NCBI GenBank assembly: GCA_045545095.1
Contig: JAZQAG010000029.1
Location: forward strand, 1 to 64,000
DNA: 64,000 nt
Reading direction: 5' to 3'
DNA from: Phocaeicola_A sp045545095
GTDB taxonomy: Bacteria; Bacteroidota; Bacteroidia; Bacteroidales; Bacteroidaceae
Shown here: positions 44,006-53,061 of the stretch, piece after piece
How the letters are laid out: each line of letters opens with the position of its first letter
Position numbering within the stretch: the first letter of the stretch is position 1
Notes under the pieces: model-generated
What the model was told of the DNA's origin: nothing
Database searches by the model: none
Seen by the model: only the letters and a program-made list of their open reading frames with translations
Made by a program: the position numbers and the translations under genes

Positions 44006-44063
44006 GGAACTTATGGCCATTGAAGGGACCTTGCAAGTCGGACGAACCACCCCTTCAAGTTCC
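44006..44063 (-). other. Imperfect hairpin in the padR leader
   Basis: GGAACTT (44006-44012) and GAAGGG (44022-44027) pair with CCCTTCAAGTTCC (44051-44063), leaving an internal bulge. It lies between the predicted promoter and the padR start and could affect translation. Confidence 0.4.
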
Positions 44064-44073
44064 ATCGACGATG

Positions 44074-44081
44074 CAAATATA
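44074..44081 (-). promoter_or_regulatory. -7 element of the padR promoter
   Basis: TATATTTG on the minus strand, 128 nt upstream of the ATG. The -33 position is occupied by the inverted repeat at 44090-44117. Confidence 0.5.
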
Positions 44082-44089
44082 TGTAATAC

Positions 44090-44117
44090 TTAGGTACTTT
44101 GTATAACATAGTACTAA
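44090..44117. promoter_or_regulatory. Candidate PadR operator
   Basis: TTAGGTACT (44090-44098) and AGTACTAA (44110-44117) form an inverted repeat with one extra base, around an AT-rich 11-nt centre. PadR sites are typically symmetric sequences overlapping the promoter. Position over the -33 region fits autorepression. Confidence 0.5.
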
Positions 44118-44246
44118 TAATTTAACATATATTAGTGTATAAGTGCATTTAAAGTATTACTCAATATGTGGTATGATAATGTTGAAAAAGCCATATCTCT
44201 AATCATTAATAGGTATTAAAAGTCTTAAAATGGCAATAGATAGGTA

Positions 44247-44277
44247 TTTGGTAAATAGGAGATTGGCAGTACCTTTG
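44247..44277 (+). promoter_or_regulatory. Predicted TonB-dependent receptor promoter
   Basis: -33 TTTG (44247-44250) and -7 TACCTTTG (44270-44277) are 19 nt apart, with a ~70-nt leader. Confidence 0.7.
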
Positions 44278-44353
44278 CAGCCTGAAAGAAAAAGGTTCTG
44301 TCATCACATCACTTTGGTTTGAAGAGTAAAATAAATAATAATATAAGTATAGG

Positions 44354-46648
44354 ATGAAAAGATTTGTTATTTGTAGCTTGTTGTGCATGTTGTATGTATG
44401 GCCGTTGGCTGCACAGAATGGGAAACAGGGTAGGCGTAGTGATGCCAATATTGTAGGGCATGTCATTGATGGTGTTACGGGTAAGCATGTACCTTATGTA
44501 AATATCACTCTGAAAGGAACGACCATTGGAACTACCACTGATGAGAGTGGGCACTATTTCTTGAAAAACCTACCTGAAGGTACTTTCACAATGGAGGTCA
44601 GTACATTAGGTTACAAGAGTGTCAGTCGTGAAGTGGAATTAAAGCGCGGGAAAACGCGGGAAGAGAATTTTACCATTGAAGAAGATCTTATTGCCTTGGA
44701 TGGTGTGGTGGTCTCTGCCAATCGTAATGAGACTTCGCGTCGGATGGCTCCTACACTGATCAATGTGATAGATACCCGGCTTTTTGAGACCACCACTTCT
44801 CCCACATTGGCTGAGGGACTGAATTTCCAACCGGGTGTTCGTGTGGAAAACAATTGTCAGAATTGTGGATTCCAACAGGTCCGTATCAATGGTTTGGAGG
44901 GGCCATATACCCAAATTCTCATCGATTCCCGTCCTATTTTCAGTGCTTTGTCGGGCGTTTATGGATTGGAACAGATACCAGCAAATATGGTAGAGCGTGT
45001 AGAGGTGATGCGTGGTGGAGGTTCGGCCTTGTTTGGTTCGTCAGCCATTGCAGGTACCATCAATATTATTACTAAAGAACCGTTGCGCAACAGTGGGGAA
45101 TTGTCTCATACGACCATGTTGATTGGGGATGGGACTGTTGACAACAACACGACCTTGAATGCTTCACTTGTGACAGATAATCGGAAAGCCGGGCTCTTTA
45201 TTTTCGGACAAAACCGTCAGCGTGGAGCTTATGATGCCAATGATGACAGTTTCAGTGAACTTTGTGAACTTGAACAGCAAACCATCGGATTCCGTTCATA
45301 TATCAAGACCAGCAATTATAGTAAATTGTCGTTTGAGTACCACCATATTGAGGAGTTTCGTCGGGGAGGTGACTCATTGGACTTACCCCCACACCAGGCC
45401 AATATTTGTGAACAGACCGCCCATAGTATCAATGGCGGAGGTTTGAAGTTCGATTACTTTTCACCCAATGAGAAACATCATCTGAGTCTCTATGCTTCAG
45501 CACAGCATATTGATCGTGAGAGTTATTACGGGGCAGGACGTGATCCCAATGCATATGGTGCTACTACAGACTTGACAACAGTTGTGGGCGGACAATACGT
45601 TTACAATTTTGACCGCTGTCTGTTTATGCCGGCAACCTTTACTGGCGGTGTGGAATATAATCGTGATGCGTTGGAGGACAATATGTGGGGGTATGGCCGT
45701 GAATTGAGTCAGACTGTACATATTGGAAGTATGTTCCTGCAGAACGAGTGGAAGAACGATACTTGGAGTTTCCTTGTAGGTGGTCGTTTCGACAAGCACA
45801 ACCTTATTGACGGGTTTATTTTCAGTCCTCGTGCCAATGTCCGTTTCAACCCTTCGGAGAACATTAATTTGCGTGCCAGTTATTCAGCCGGATTCCGTGC
45901 ACCACAGGCTTTTGACGAAGACCTTCATATCGAAGCGGTAGGTGGCGGTGTGTCCATGATTGAGTTGGCTGAAGATTTGCAAGAGGAGAAATCGCATAGT
46001 TTCAGCTTGTCTGCTGACCTGTATCAGCGTTGGGGAGCCTTTCAGGCCAATTTGCTCGTAGAGGGTTTCTATACTACGTTGAATGATGTCTTTGCCCTTC
46101 GTGAGAAGAGCCATGAGGGCGGTATCCTCACTTTGGAACGTCACAATGCTTCGGGAGCCGATGTATATGGAATGACACTGGAGGCCAAATTGGCTTATCA
46201 GAATACGTTGCAGCTTCAGGCGGGTATGACCCTGCAGAAGAGTGAATATAAAAGACCTGAACAGTGGAGTGAGACAGCTCCTGCCGAGAAACGTATTGCC
46301 CGTACTCCTGAGGCCTACGGCTACTTCACTTTCAGTTACACTCCGATAAAAGCTTTTACGGCATCACTTTCGGGAACTTATACGGGTAGTATGCTGATGC
46401 AACATGTGGCAGGCTATGTCCCCGAGGATATTGCTGTTGAAACTCCCGATTTCTTTGACTTGAATTGCAAGTTCAGTTATGATTTTACATTGAGCGGTAC
46501 CACTACTTTGCAGTTGAATGCAGGTGTACAGAATATCTTCAATGCTTATCAGGATGATTTTGACAAGGGTGAACTTCGGGATGCAGGCTATATGTATGGC
46601 CCCGGTCTTCCCCGTTCATTCTTTGCTGGAGCCAAGTTGAGCTTCTGA
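44354..46648 (+). CDS. TonB-dependent outer-membrane receptor (BtuB/FepA-like, no SusD)
   Basis: 764 aa. Signal peptide about 1-21, then a CarboxypepD_reg-like domain (about 30-110: GHVIDGVTGKHVPYVNITLKGTTIGTT). The plug domain (about 120-240) includes LDGVVVSANRNETSRRMAP (TonB-box region) and RVEVMRGGGSALFGSSAIAGTINIIT. A 22-strand barrel runs to the terminal Phe of AKLSF. The plug carries a close Cys pair in VENNCQNCGFQQVRING, typical of a Bacteroidetes receptor subfamily. There is no SusD downstream, so a small nutrient such as a metal complex, haem or cobalamin is more likely than a glycan. A sulfate-transporter-family gene lies downstream but has its own promoter. Confidence 0.92.
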   Translation: MKRFVICSLLCMLYVWPLAAQNGKQGRRSDANIVGHVIDGVTGKHVPYVNITLKGTTIGTTTDESGHYFLKNLPEGTFTMEVSTLGYKSVSREVELKRGKTREENFTIEEDLIALDGVVVSANRNETSRRMAPTLINVIDTRLFETTTSPTLAEGLNFQPGVRVENNCQNCGFQQVRINGLEGPYTQILIDSRPIFSALSGVYGLEQIPANMVERVEVMRGGGSALFGSSAIAGTINIITKEPLRNSGELSHTTMLIGDGTVDNNTTLNASLVTDNRKAGLFIFGQNRQRGAYDANDDSFSELCELEQQTIGFRSYIKTSNYSKLSFEYHHIEEFRRGGDSLDLPPHQANICEQTAHSINGGGLKFDYFSPNEKHHLSLYASAQHIDRESYYGAGRDPNAYGATTDLTTVVGGQYVYNFDRCLFMPATFTGGVEYNRDALEDNMWGYGRELSQTVHIGSMFLQNEWKNDTWSFLVGGRFDKHNLIDGFIFSPRANVRFNPSENINLRASYSAGFRAPQAFDEDLHIEAVGGGVSMIELAEDLQEEKSHSFSLSADLYQRWGAFQANLLVEGFYTTLNDVFALREKSHEGGILTLERHNASGADVYGMTLEAKLAYQNTLQLQAGMTLQKSEYKRPEQWSETAPAEKRIARTPEAYGYFTFSYTPIKAFTASLSGTYTGSMLMQHVAGYVPEDIAVETPDFFDLNCKFSYDFTLSGTTTLQLNAGVQNIFNAYQDDFDKGELRDAGYMYGPGLPRSFFAGAKLSF

Positions 46649-46669
46649 TTCTATTACGACATATTTGCA

Positions 46670-46736
46670 GAATACTGCCAACTGTCCGCCATCTTGGGAG
46701 GTTTGATATCAAGGAGGCGTATGGTTGGCAGTATTC
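46670..46736 (+). terminator. Hairpin after the TonB-dependent receptor gene
   Basis: 13-bp perfect arms (46670-46682 with 46724-46736) enclose a 41-nt loop. The downstream sequence CGTTTCTGTT is only moderately T-rich, so termination may be partial. Confidence 0.55.
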
Positions 46737-46784
46737 CGTTTCTGTTGATGCTTGAAGAGTTGGTATCAAGTTTTTCTCAATCTC

Positions 46785-46816
46785 TTTGGTCAGTTTCTTA
46801 AAAAGATATAATTTTG
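46785..46816 (+). promoter_or_regulatory. Predicted SulP transporter promoter
   Basis: -33 TTTG (46785-46788) and -7 TAATTTTG (46809-46816), 20 nt apart, 50 nt before the start codon. Confidence 0.7.
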
Positions 46817-46865
46817 CACCCGATTAAGGTGAATAGGTATTTTTTAAGGTAAAAATAATCAAGAA

Positions 46866-48590
46866 ATGAAAGGTTTTGTATTCAAACCGGCGCTCTTCAC
46901 ATCCTTGAAAGGATACAAGAAGGAGACGCTGATGGCCGACATTATGGCTGGTATCATTGTCGGCATCGTAGCCTTACCTTTGGCTATTGCATTCGGTATC
47001 GCTTCGGGAGTATCGCCCGAAAAAGGTATTATCACAGCCATTGTTGCAGGTTTGGCCATATCGGTATTCGGAGGCAGTAAGGTACAGATTGGCGGTCCTA
47101 CAGGTGCATTCATCGTTATCATCTACGGCATTATCCAACAATACGGATTGGAGGGGTTGACCATTGCCACCATTTTGGCCGGTATATTCCTTATTCTATT
47201 AGGAGTCTTTCATTTGGGTACGATTATCAAATATATTCCCTATCCCATCGTGGTGGGTTTCACCAGTGGTATAGCACTCACTATCTTTACTACGCAGATT
47301 AGCGACGTGTTAGGATTGACCGAGACTATGATTGATGCCAACGGACAAGAGATTATAGCTCCGCTGAAGACTCCTGGTGACTTCTTAGGCAAATGGATGT
47401 GCTATATCGAGCATATCGATTCCATCAATTGGTGGAACACGGCAGTCAGCATTGCCAGTATCGTCATCATAGCCCTGACACCCAAGTTCAGCAAGAAGAT
47501 TCCTGGTTCGCTCATTGCCATTATTGTCATGACTGTTGGGGTCTATCTGTTGAAAATGTATGGAGGTGTGAGTTGCATAGAGACCATTGGCGATCGTTTT
47601 ACCATCAACAGTACGCTGCCTGATGCCGAGATGCCCAGCATGACGTGGGAAACCATCAAGCAACTCATCTCACCGGCCATTACCATTGCCGTACTGGGGG
47701 CCATCGAGTCATTGCTTTCGGCTACTGTGGCCGATGGTGTGGTAGGAGACCATCACGATTCAAATCAGGAATTGGTAGGGCAGGGGATAGCCAACATTGT
47801 TTCACCTATCTTCGGAGGTATTCCTGCTACAGGAGCCATAGCCCGTACCATGACCAATATCAACAATGGCGGACGTTCTCCGATAGCTGGTATTATACAT
47901 GCCGTTGTGTTGCTGCTCATATTTCTTTTCCTCATGCCATATGCACAATACATCCCCATGGCTTGTCTGGCCGGAGTATTGGTTATCGTGGCCTACAACA
48001 TGAGTGAATGGCGTACGTTCAAGCAATTGCTGAAAAACCCCAAATCGGACATTACAGTGTTGCTCATTACATTCATCCTTACCGTTATCTTCGACCTGAC
48101 CATAGCTATCGAAGTGGGATTGGTCATTGCCTGTCTGCTCTGCATGCGTCGTATGGCTGAGACTACGCAGGTTTCTGTCATTACCGATGAAATCGACCCG
48201 AACACAGAAAGTGACGTACAGTTGCATGAGGAGCATCTCATCATCCCCGAGGGAGTAGAGGTTTATGAAATCAACGGACCTTATTTCTTTGGAATAGCCA
48301 ACCGTTTCGAGGAAGTTATGCAGCAAATGGGCGACCGTCCTAAAGTGCGAATCATCCGTATGCGTAAAGTGCCTTTCATTGACTCGACAGGTATCCATAA
48401 CCTGACAAACTTCTGTGAAATGAGCCAACGCGAAAATATCCATATTATCCTTTCCGGTGTCAACGAGAAGGTACACAAAGTATTGCAAAAGAGCAATTTC
48501 TACAATTTGTTGGGAAAAGAGAATATATGCCCGAACATCAATGTAGCTTTGGATAAAGCCCGCCTGTTCATTGATGGCGGTAATGTGTGA
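46866..48590 (+). CDS. SulP-family anion transporter with STAS domain
   Basis: 574 aa. An SLC26/SulP membrane domain (about 20-420, 12-14 helices; signature ADIMAGIIVGIVALPLAIAFGIASGVSPEKG and FGGSKVQIGGPTGAF) is followed by a cytoplasmic STAS domain (about 455-570) with VRKVPFIDSTGIHNL-type anti-sigma-antagonist fold (visible as MRKVPFIDSTG). Substrates of family members include sulfate, bicarbonate and dicarboxylates such as fumarate; the sequence alone does not decide which. It is monocistronic, with its own promoter and a terminator that overlaps the end of the convergent regulator gene. Confidence 0.95.
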   Translation: MKGFVFKPALFTSLKGYKKETLMADIMAGIIVGIVALPLAIAFGIASGVSPEKGIITAIVAGLAISVFGGSKVQIGGPTGAFIVIIYGIIQQYGLEGLTIATILAGIFLILLGVFHLGTIIKYIPYPIVVGFTSGIALTIFTTQISDVLGLTETMIDANGQEIIAPLKTPGDFLGKWMCYIEHIDSINWWNTAVSIASIVIIALTPKFSKKIPGSLIAIIVMTVGVYLLKMYGGVSCIETIGDRFTINSTLPDAEMPSMTWETIKQLISPAITIAVLGAIESLLSATVADGVVGDHHDSNQELVGQGIANIVSPIFGGIPATGAIARTMTNINNGGRSPIAGIIHAVVLLLIFLFLMPYAQYIPMACLAGVLVIVAYNMSEWRTFKQLLKNPKSDITVLLITFILTVIFDLTIAIEVGLVIACLLCMRRMAETTQVSVITDEIDPNTESDVQLHEEHLIIPEGVEVYEINGPYFFGIANRFEEVMQQMGDRPKVRIIRMRKVPFIDSTGIHNLTNFCEMSQRENIHIILSGVNEKVHKVLQKSNFYNLLGKENICPNINVALDKARLFIDGGNV

Positions 48591-48601
48591 ACGAGTTGAG
48601 T

Positions 48602-48638
48602 AGAGGGTGTAAGGAAAATCTTTATACACCCTCTTTTG
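48602..48638 (+). terminator. Terminator of the SulP gene, overlapping the 3' end of the AraC-type gene
   Basis: AGAGGGTGTA (48602-48611) pairs with TACACCCTCT (48625-48634), followed by TTTT. The right arm lies within the last codons of the convergent regulator (EGV-stop), an economical shared 3' end. Confidence 0.8.
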
Positions 48639-50436
48639 AAGAGCAACGGTATTGGTGAGGAGTTACTCCAAAGCGTTGTTTGAAGGCATTGTAGAAGTTG
48701 GTGGAATTACTGAAGCAGCATATCTCCCGCACTTTATCGATTGTCAGGTCCGTTTTTCGCAACAGTTCTGCAGCATGTTCCAGTCTGCGGTAGCGAAGCA
48801 ATTCGGCAGGTGAGCATCCCATCACCTCTTTGGTGCGTGTATAGAATCGGGTGCGTCCCATTTGCATTTGTGTGGCCAGATGATCGACCATAAAGTCTGG
48901 GTCAGTGATGTGTTTTGAAATGCTCTCTTCCAGCATCCATTTGAACCGTTCATCCCTTAAGGAGGACGGTTTCTTTTTTTCTTCTTCCGTCATCCGTTGT
49001 ACCTCTTCAACTTTCAGATTGTGCCATGGGGCGATGATTTTTTGTTGATTCCTCTTCTCTGTGGAAGGGATTGAAATTGGGGAGGAGGTTGTTTCCTCTT
49101 TTGTCTCATCAGCCTTGCCATTTTCTTGTGAGGCAGTCCTTTGCCTGTTGTGATGGAAAAATCGCCATATGCCTATTCCTGCCAATATTGTAATCAGCCA
49201 TTTTATCGGATTGTGCCACCATGGAGTAGCTATAGAGAAAGTATAGACACTTTCGGTTCCCCACAGGTAATTATCCGATGCTGATCTTACATGGATACGG
49301 TAACTCCCTGCTGGCAGTTCTTTATATACCGCCTTTGCTGTCGTTGTCGGGGTGCTCCACTCCTTGTCCACTCCTTCAAGGAAGAATTGGTAGAACCATT
49401 CCCCTTGCGGGAGGAAAGCAAAGTTGGTGACTCCTATCTCTATGCTGTCAGGTGAGGCAGGCAGTTTTTCCCATTCGTATGGGGAGATGAAGGTCTCTCC
49501 GTCCACCTTCATTTGTGACACGACCGTTTCAGTAGGTTTTCCGGAATAAGGCTTGTTCAGGGAGATAGAGTCGGTCTTTATCCTAATGGTATTGGCGGAC
49601 GGGTGAATCGTGAAAATGTCATCCACCATCTGGTAGCTGTAGGTTGATGCTGCCGTATGTATCCATAAATCTTCGCCTTGTATTTGCAGTTTTGTACCTG
49701 TTACCAATCCTTGGTATTGGGTTGGGAGTGGAGTGTTTCGTACAATTTGTCGTGAGCGGTTGTATATCAGGAGACGTTCCTGATTGATGCCTATGCATAT
49801 TCCCCGATATAAGGCAATACACTCTATCCCTTTGGAGGATGGCAGTTCTTTGTCAAAACCATTTCTAAAAAGGCCTTCATCAGTCAATATCCAGTCGTTC
49901 CCGCCTTCATCGGTCTCTATTTGTCGGATGGTGTACGGATATTTTTCCACCTCAAAATTTCCATTTGTGTATCTGATCCGGCAACACCCCTTGGCAGAAC
50001 CGTACAACCAATGATATACCTTTCCATGATGGCACTTCCCGAAATCCTTATATGCAGTTGCAGGTGCATCTATAAATGTGCCATTGAACTGTTCCATTCC
50101 TCCAATCAGACCCTTGTCACTATGTATCCATAACAGGTGGTTCTCTCCATCGGGGCAGAGCATCAGTGTGTCAGCTTCATGGATATCCTGCCAAAGTGAG
50201 TCAGGACAAGGCAAGTGGGCAATACGGTAGCCGTCAAATCGGGCAATCCCTCTTTCTGACACGAACCACACATAGCCGTCAGTAGCTTGAACCGGGCTTT
50301 GCACTGTCATCCCCTCAGCCTTGGCTACGGTCTTTAACTGCTTGGCATAGTAGATGTTTTCTGCTCCCCATAGGAGAGAAGGCATCAGCAGTACGGCCAT
50401 TATGATCAGTGTCACTAGTGGATTTTTCACGTTCAT
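48622..50436 (-). CDS. Membrane-spanning AraC-family regulator with truncated two-component-type sensor, no kinase or receiver
   Basis: 604 aa from MNVKNPLVTLIIMAVLL; an open frame continues 77 codons upstream into the protease gene but lacks a signal peptide. Signal anchor 1-24. Residues ~25-320 are a shortened propeller-like sensor (ATDGYVWFVSERGIARFDGYRI, WILTDEGLFRNGF). A Y_Y_Y domain lies at ~330-405 (WFYQFFLEGVDKEWSTPTTT) and one membrane helix at ~412-430. After a low-complexity linker an AraC HTH occupies ~500-600 (GRTRFYTRTKEVMGCSPAELLRYRR, CCFSNSTNFYNAFKQRFGVTPHQYR). This is the outline of a hybrid two-component system without HisKA/HATPase and REC. Probably a direct membrane-tethered transcription factor. 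It follows the M16 protease gene by 13 nt. Confidence 0.85.
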   Translation of the reverse strand: MNVKNPLVTLIIMAVLLMPSLLWGAENIYYAKQLKTVAKAEGMTVQSPVQATDGYVWFVSERGIARFDGYRIAHLPCPDSLWQDIHEADTLMLCPDGENHLLWIHSDKGLIGGMEQFNGTFIDAPATAYKDFGKCHHGKVYHWLYGSAKGCCRIRYTNGNFEVEKYPYTIRQIETDEGGNDWILTDEGLFRNGFDKELPSSKGIECIALYRGICIGINQERLLIYNRSRQIVRNTPLPTQYQGLVTGTKLQIQGEDLWIHTAASTYSYQMVDDIFTIHPSANTIRIKTDSISLNKPYSGKPTETVVSQMKVDGETFISPYEWEKLPASPDSIEIGVTNFAFLPQGEWFYQFFLEGVDKEWSTPTTTAKAVYKELPAGSYRIHVRSASDNYLWGTESVYTFSIATPWWHNPIKWLITILAGIGIWRFFHHNRQRTASQENGKADETKEETTSSPISIPSTEKRNQQKIIAPWHNLKVEEVQRMTEEEKKKPSSLRDERFKWMLEESISKHITDPDFMVDHLATQMQMGRTRFYTRTKEVMGCSPAELLRYRRLEHAAELLRKTDLTIDKVREICCFSNSTNFYNAFKQRFGVTPHQYRCSSKEGV

Positions 50437-50449
50437 AAGAGTTCTCTTT

Positions 50450-51700
50450 TCATTGGTAGATGAGTGTTGAGATATAGGCTGGAGTAAACATCTCGTTGGC
50501 CACCTCCAGAATGTCATCCGCTGTGATGCTACGGATACGTTCGAACAGTGCGGCAGGATCCTCAAATTTGTTGTAGTGTAGAAAGGATTTTCCCATGTCC
50601 AATGCCCTGTTCTCAAAATTGTCGGATGCCACTCCAATCTGTCCGATAATCTGTTTTTTAGCAGCATCCAATTGGGAACTTGTCAGGCGTTTGTCGCGCA
50701 GTAGCGCCAGTTCGTGCAGTACTAATTTCTGACAGCGTTCCACATCTTCGTGGTCACATCCGAAATAGATACTCCACAGTCCTGTGTCGGTATATCCCGT
50801 CATGTTACATTCCACATTATACACCAGTCCGCGTCGTTCGCGCAAAGCCAGGTTCAGGCGGCTGTTCATTCCCGGACCACCCAAGATATTGCAGATCAGA
50901 TAAAGTATTGTCCGTTTCCGGCTGTTGGCTTCGTAGGCTCTTCCGCCTATGACCACGTGTGCCTGATGGGTCTCCTTATGCAGGATAAGGGTCTGCGGCC
51001 GATAGGGAGGGAGCGGTATATCGGTCCCCTTTCCTGTATTGCTGTGGGTGGAGGATGAGGTTGTCCCTCCTGTATATTTCTCTGCCCATCGGATGATGCG
51101 GTGGAAGTCCACGTCACCCTTTACGAACATCACCATGTTTTCAGGTCTGTAGTGCTGTTTGGTGAATGCCAGAGCATCCTCTGTACGGTAGGTCCTCAAT
51201 TTTTCTGGAGTTCCCAGGATGTTCCTCCCCAACGGATGGTTGGGGAATATCATCTCTTCGAAATCGTCATAGATGAGTTCGGCAGGGGAGTCTTCGTAAC
51301 TCAGAATCTCATCCACCACCACTTCCACCTCTTTCTCCATCTCATGTTGGGGATAGGTGCTATTGAACACAATGTCGGTCAGCAGTTCGATGGCACGTTC
51401 CGTGTGTTCGTTCATGAATGCGGCATATACCACCATCTCTTCCTTGTTGGTATAGGCATTCAGGTCTCCTCCCACATTCTCCATCCTATTTAGTATATGC
51501 CAAGCTTTCCGGTGGGTTGTTCCCTTGAATATCATGTGTTCGACCAGATGAGCCATCCCCTGCTGGTGCAATGCTTCATGGCGCGTTCCGGCTTTGATGG
51601 CAAATCCGCAGTAGGCTACTCGTGTGGGCGAAGGAACCTGTATCACTCTCAATCCATTGGACAAAGTATATGTCTGTATGTTTAGGGGCATTTTTGACAA
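50450..51700 (-). CDS. M16-family zinc metallopeptidase
   Basis: 416 aa. It has the pitrilysin/processing-peptidase fold. The inverted zinc motif HLVEH is near residue 48 (GMAHLVEHMIFKG), with the distal Glu in EVVVDEILSYEDSP; both halves of an M16B clam-shell are present (N domain about 1-210, C domain about 220-416, with GLVYNVECNMTGYTDTGLWSIYFG). No signal peptide is seen, so it is probably cytoplasmic. It likely degrades peptides. It is transcribed with the AraC-type gene (13-nt gap) and is divergent from the LOG gene. Confidence 0.94.
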   Translation of the reverse strand: MSKMPLNIQTYTLSNGLRVIQVPSPTRVAYCGFAIKAGTRHEALHQQGMAHLVEHMIFKGTTHRKAWHILNRMENVGGDLNAYTNKEEMVVYAAFMNEHTERAIELLTDIVFNSTYPQHEMEKEVEVVVDEILSYEDSPAELIYDDFEEMIFPNHPLGRNILGTPEKLRTYRTEDALAFTKQHYRPENMVMFVKGDVDFHRIIRWAEKYTGGTTSSSTHSNTGKGTDIPLPPYRPQTLILHKETHQAHVVIGGRAYEANSRKRTILYLICNILGGPGMNSRLNLALRERRGLVYNVECNMTGYTDTGLWSIYFGCDHEDVERCQKLVLHELALLRDKRLTSSQLDAAKKQIIGQIGVASDNFENRALDMGKSFLHYNKFEDPAALFERIRSITADDILEVANEMFTPAYISTLIYQ

Positions 51701-51717
51701 ATGAGTTTATATGGGTG

Positions 51718-51725
51718 CAAAATTA
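51718..51725 (-). promoter_or_regulatory. -7 element of the M16 protease promoter
   Basis: TAATTTTG on the minus strand, 17 nt upstream of the start codon. No clean -33 box. Confidence 0.5.
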
Positions 51726-51808
51726 GGCTTTTTTTCATTGTGATTCTGCTTTTTTTTATGATATTTGCAACATAATCATAAGAATTGATAGCCAAAACAA
51801 GGGTTTTC

Positions 51809-52366
51809 ATGAAAAGGATAGGAGTTTTTTGTTCGGCTTGCCAGCAGATTTCTCCCCGTTACTTTGAGTGTGCCAGGCAGTTGGGCGCTTGGATGGGGCA
51901 GAACGGATATGAGCTGGTGTATGGAGGAGCCGATTTAGGATTGATGGACTGCATCGCCCGTTCTGTCAAAGAGCATGGCGGTACAATCCTTGGTGTTGTT
52001 CCCACCAAGTTGGAAGAGCGTGGACGGGTGAGCCCCCTATTGGATGTGACTTTCCGCACCGACAATCTGAGTGACCGTAAGGATACCCTTGTTCGCGAGA
52101 GTGACATTCTGGTAGCTCTGCCTGGAGGTGTTGGCACCTTGGATGAACTTTTTCATGTAGTGGCTGCCGCTACCATCGGGTATCATAGCAAGCAGGTGAT
52201 ACTCTACAATATTGACGGTTTTTGGGATGGCCTGATGGCTATGCTTGACCGGATGGAGCAGCAGGGATTCATCCGTCGGCCTATCGAGGAGTTCATCGTC
52301 ACGGCCTCTTCGTGGCAGGAGTTGGTCACTTTGTTGGAATCATCTGTTTCAGACAATCCCGACTGA
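51809..52366 (+). CDS. LOG-family nucleoside-5'-monophosphate phosphoribohydrolase (Rossmann fold)
   Basis: 185 aa from MKRIGVF, which aligns with family starts; an upstream in-frame ATG (51785) adds eight residues. The defining motif PGGVGTLDE is at about 101-109 and the substrate motif YGGADLGLMD at about 37-46. Bacterial LOG proteins split AMP or modified AMPs into base plus ribose 5-phosphate. It is followed by the SIS and PfkB genes on the same strand (30-nt and 62-nt gaps). Confidence 0.93.
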   Translation: MKRIGVFCSACQQISPRYFECARQLGAWMGQNGYELVYGGADLGLMDCIARSVKEHGGTILGVVPTKLEERGRVSPLLDVTFRTDNLSDRKDTLVRESDILVALPGGVGTLDELFHVVAAATIGYHSKQVILYNIDGFWDGLMAMLDRMEQQGFIRRPIEEFIVTASSWQELVTLLESSVSDNPD

Positions 52367-52396
52367 TAGTAAGGAATCATTGGTAGATTATTTGAT

Positions 52397-52999
52397 ATGA
52401 AAAATAGTATTCAAGAATTATTGCAAAAAGAGGCTGAAGCCGTATTAAACATACCTGTTACGGATGCTTATGAACAGGCTATAGACCTGATTGTGGAGCA
52501 AGTCCACCACAAGAAAGGGAAACTCATTACCAGTGGTATGGGTAAGGCTGGACAGATAGCCATGAATATGGCCACTACTTTCTGCTCGACGGGAACTCCT
52601 TCGGTGTTCCTGCATCCCAGCGAAGCCCAGCATGGTGATTTGGGTATCATTCAGGAAAATGACCTGTTGTTGCTCATCAGCAACTCCGGCAAGACACGTG
52701 AGATTGTGGAACTGACCATCTTGAGCCGTCGGTTGAATCCCAATCTGAAGTTTATTGTCATCACAGGAAATGGTGACAGCCCTTTGGCTGGCGAAGCAGA
52801 CATTTGCCTCTGCACCGGACATCCTGACGAGGTATGCGCTTTAGGTATGGCCCCCACGACCAGTACCACAGTGATGACTGTCATTGGAGATATCCTGGTG
52901 GTCGAAACCATGAAGCGTACAGGCTTCACCATCGAGGAGTACAGTAAACGCCACCATGGTGGATATCTCGGGCAACGCTCAAGGGAATTGAGTAAATGA
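52397..52999 (+). CDS. kdsD: SIS-domain arabinose-5-phosphate isomerase (KdsD-like, no CBS domains)
   Basis: 200 aa. A single SIS domain (about 35-165) with GKLITSGMGKAGQIAMNMATTFCSTGTPSVFLHPSEAQHGDLG, SNSGKTREIVEL, and the C-terminal TTSTTVMTVIGDIL and HHGGYLGQR. E. coli KdsD has two extra CBS domains; a SIS-only form is known from Bacteroides. It converts ribulose-5-P to arabinose-5-P, the first step to Kdo for lipopolysaccharide. Assignment to A5P isomerase over related hexulose isomerases rests on the AQHGDLG and HPxxEVCALGMAPTTST segments. Confidence 0.85.
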   Translation: MKNSIQELLQKEAEAVLNIPVTDAYEQAIDLIVEQVHHKKGKLITSGMGKAGQIAMNMATTFCSTGTPSVFLHPSEAQHGDLGIIQENDLLLLISNSGKTREIVELTILSRRLNPNLKFIVITGNGDSPLAGEADICLCTGHPDEVCALGMAPTTSTTVMTVIGDILVVETMKRTGFTIEEYSKRHHGGYLGQRSRELSK

Positions 53000-53061
53000 G
53001 GTGAGCCAGCCTTGTGTCTTGTAATTTGACATTATAAATTTAAATACTACGTGTAATAATC

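Noticed and set aside
47802..48629. A 275-codon minus-strand frame opposite the SulP gene
   Set aside because: Shadow of the transporter; no start signal or known domain.
50437..50667. A 77-codon N-terminal extension of the AraC-type protein
   Set aside because: It lies inside the M16 protease gene and its residues lack a signal peptide; the ATG at 50436 starts a good one.
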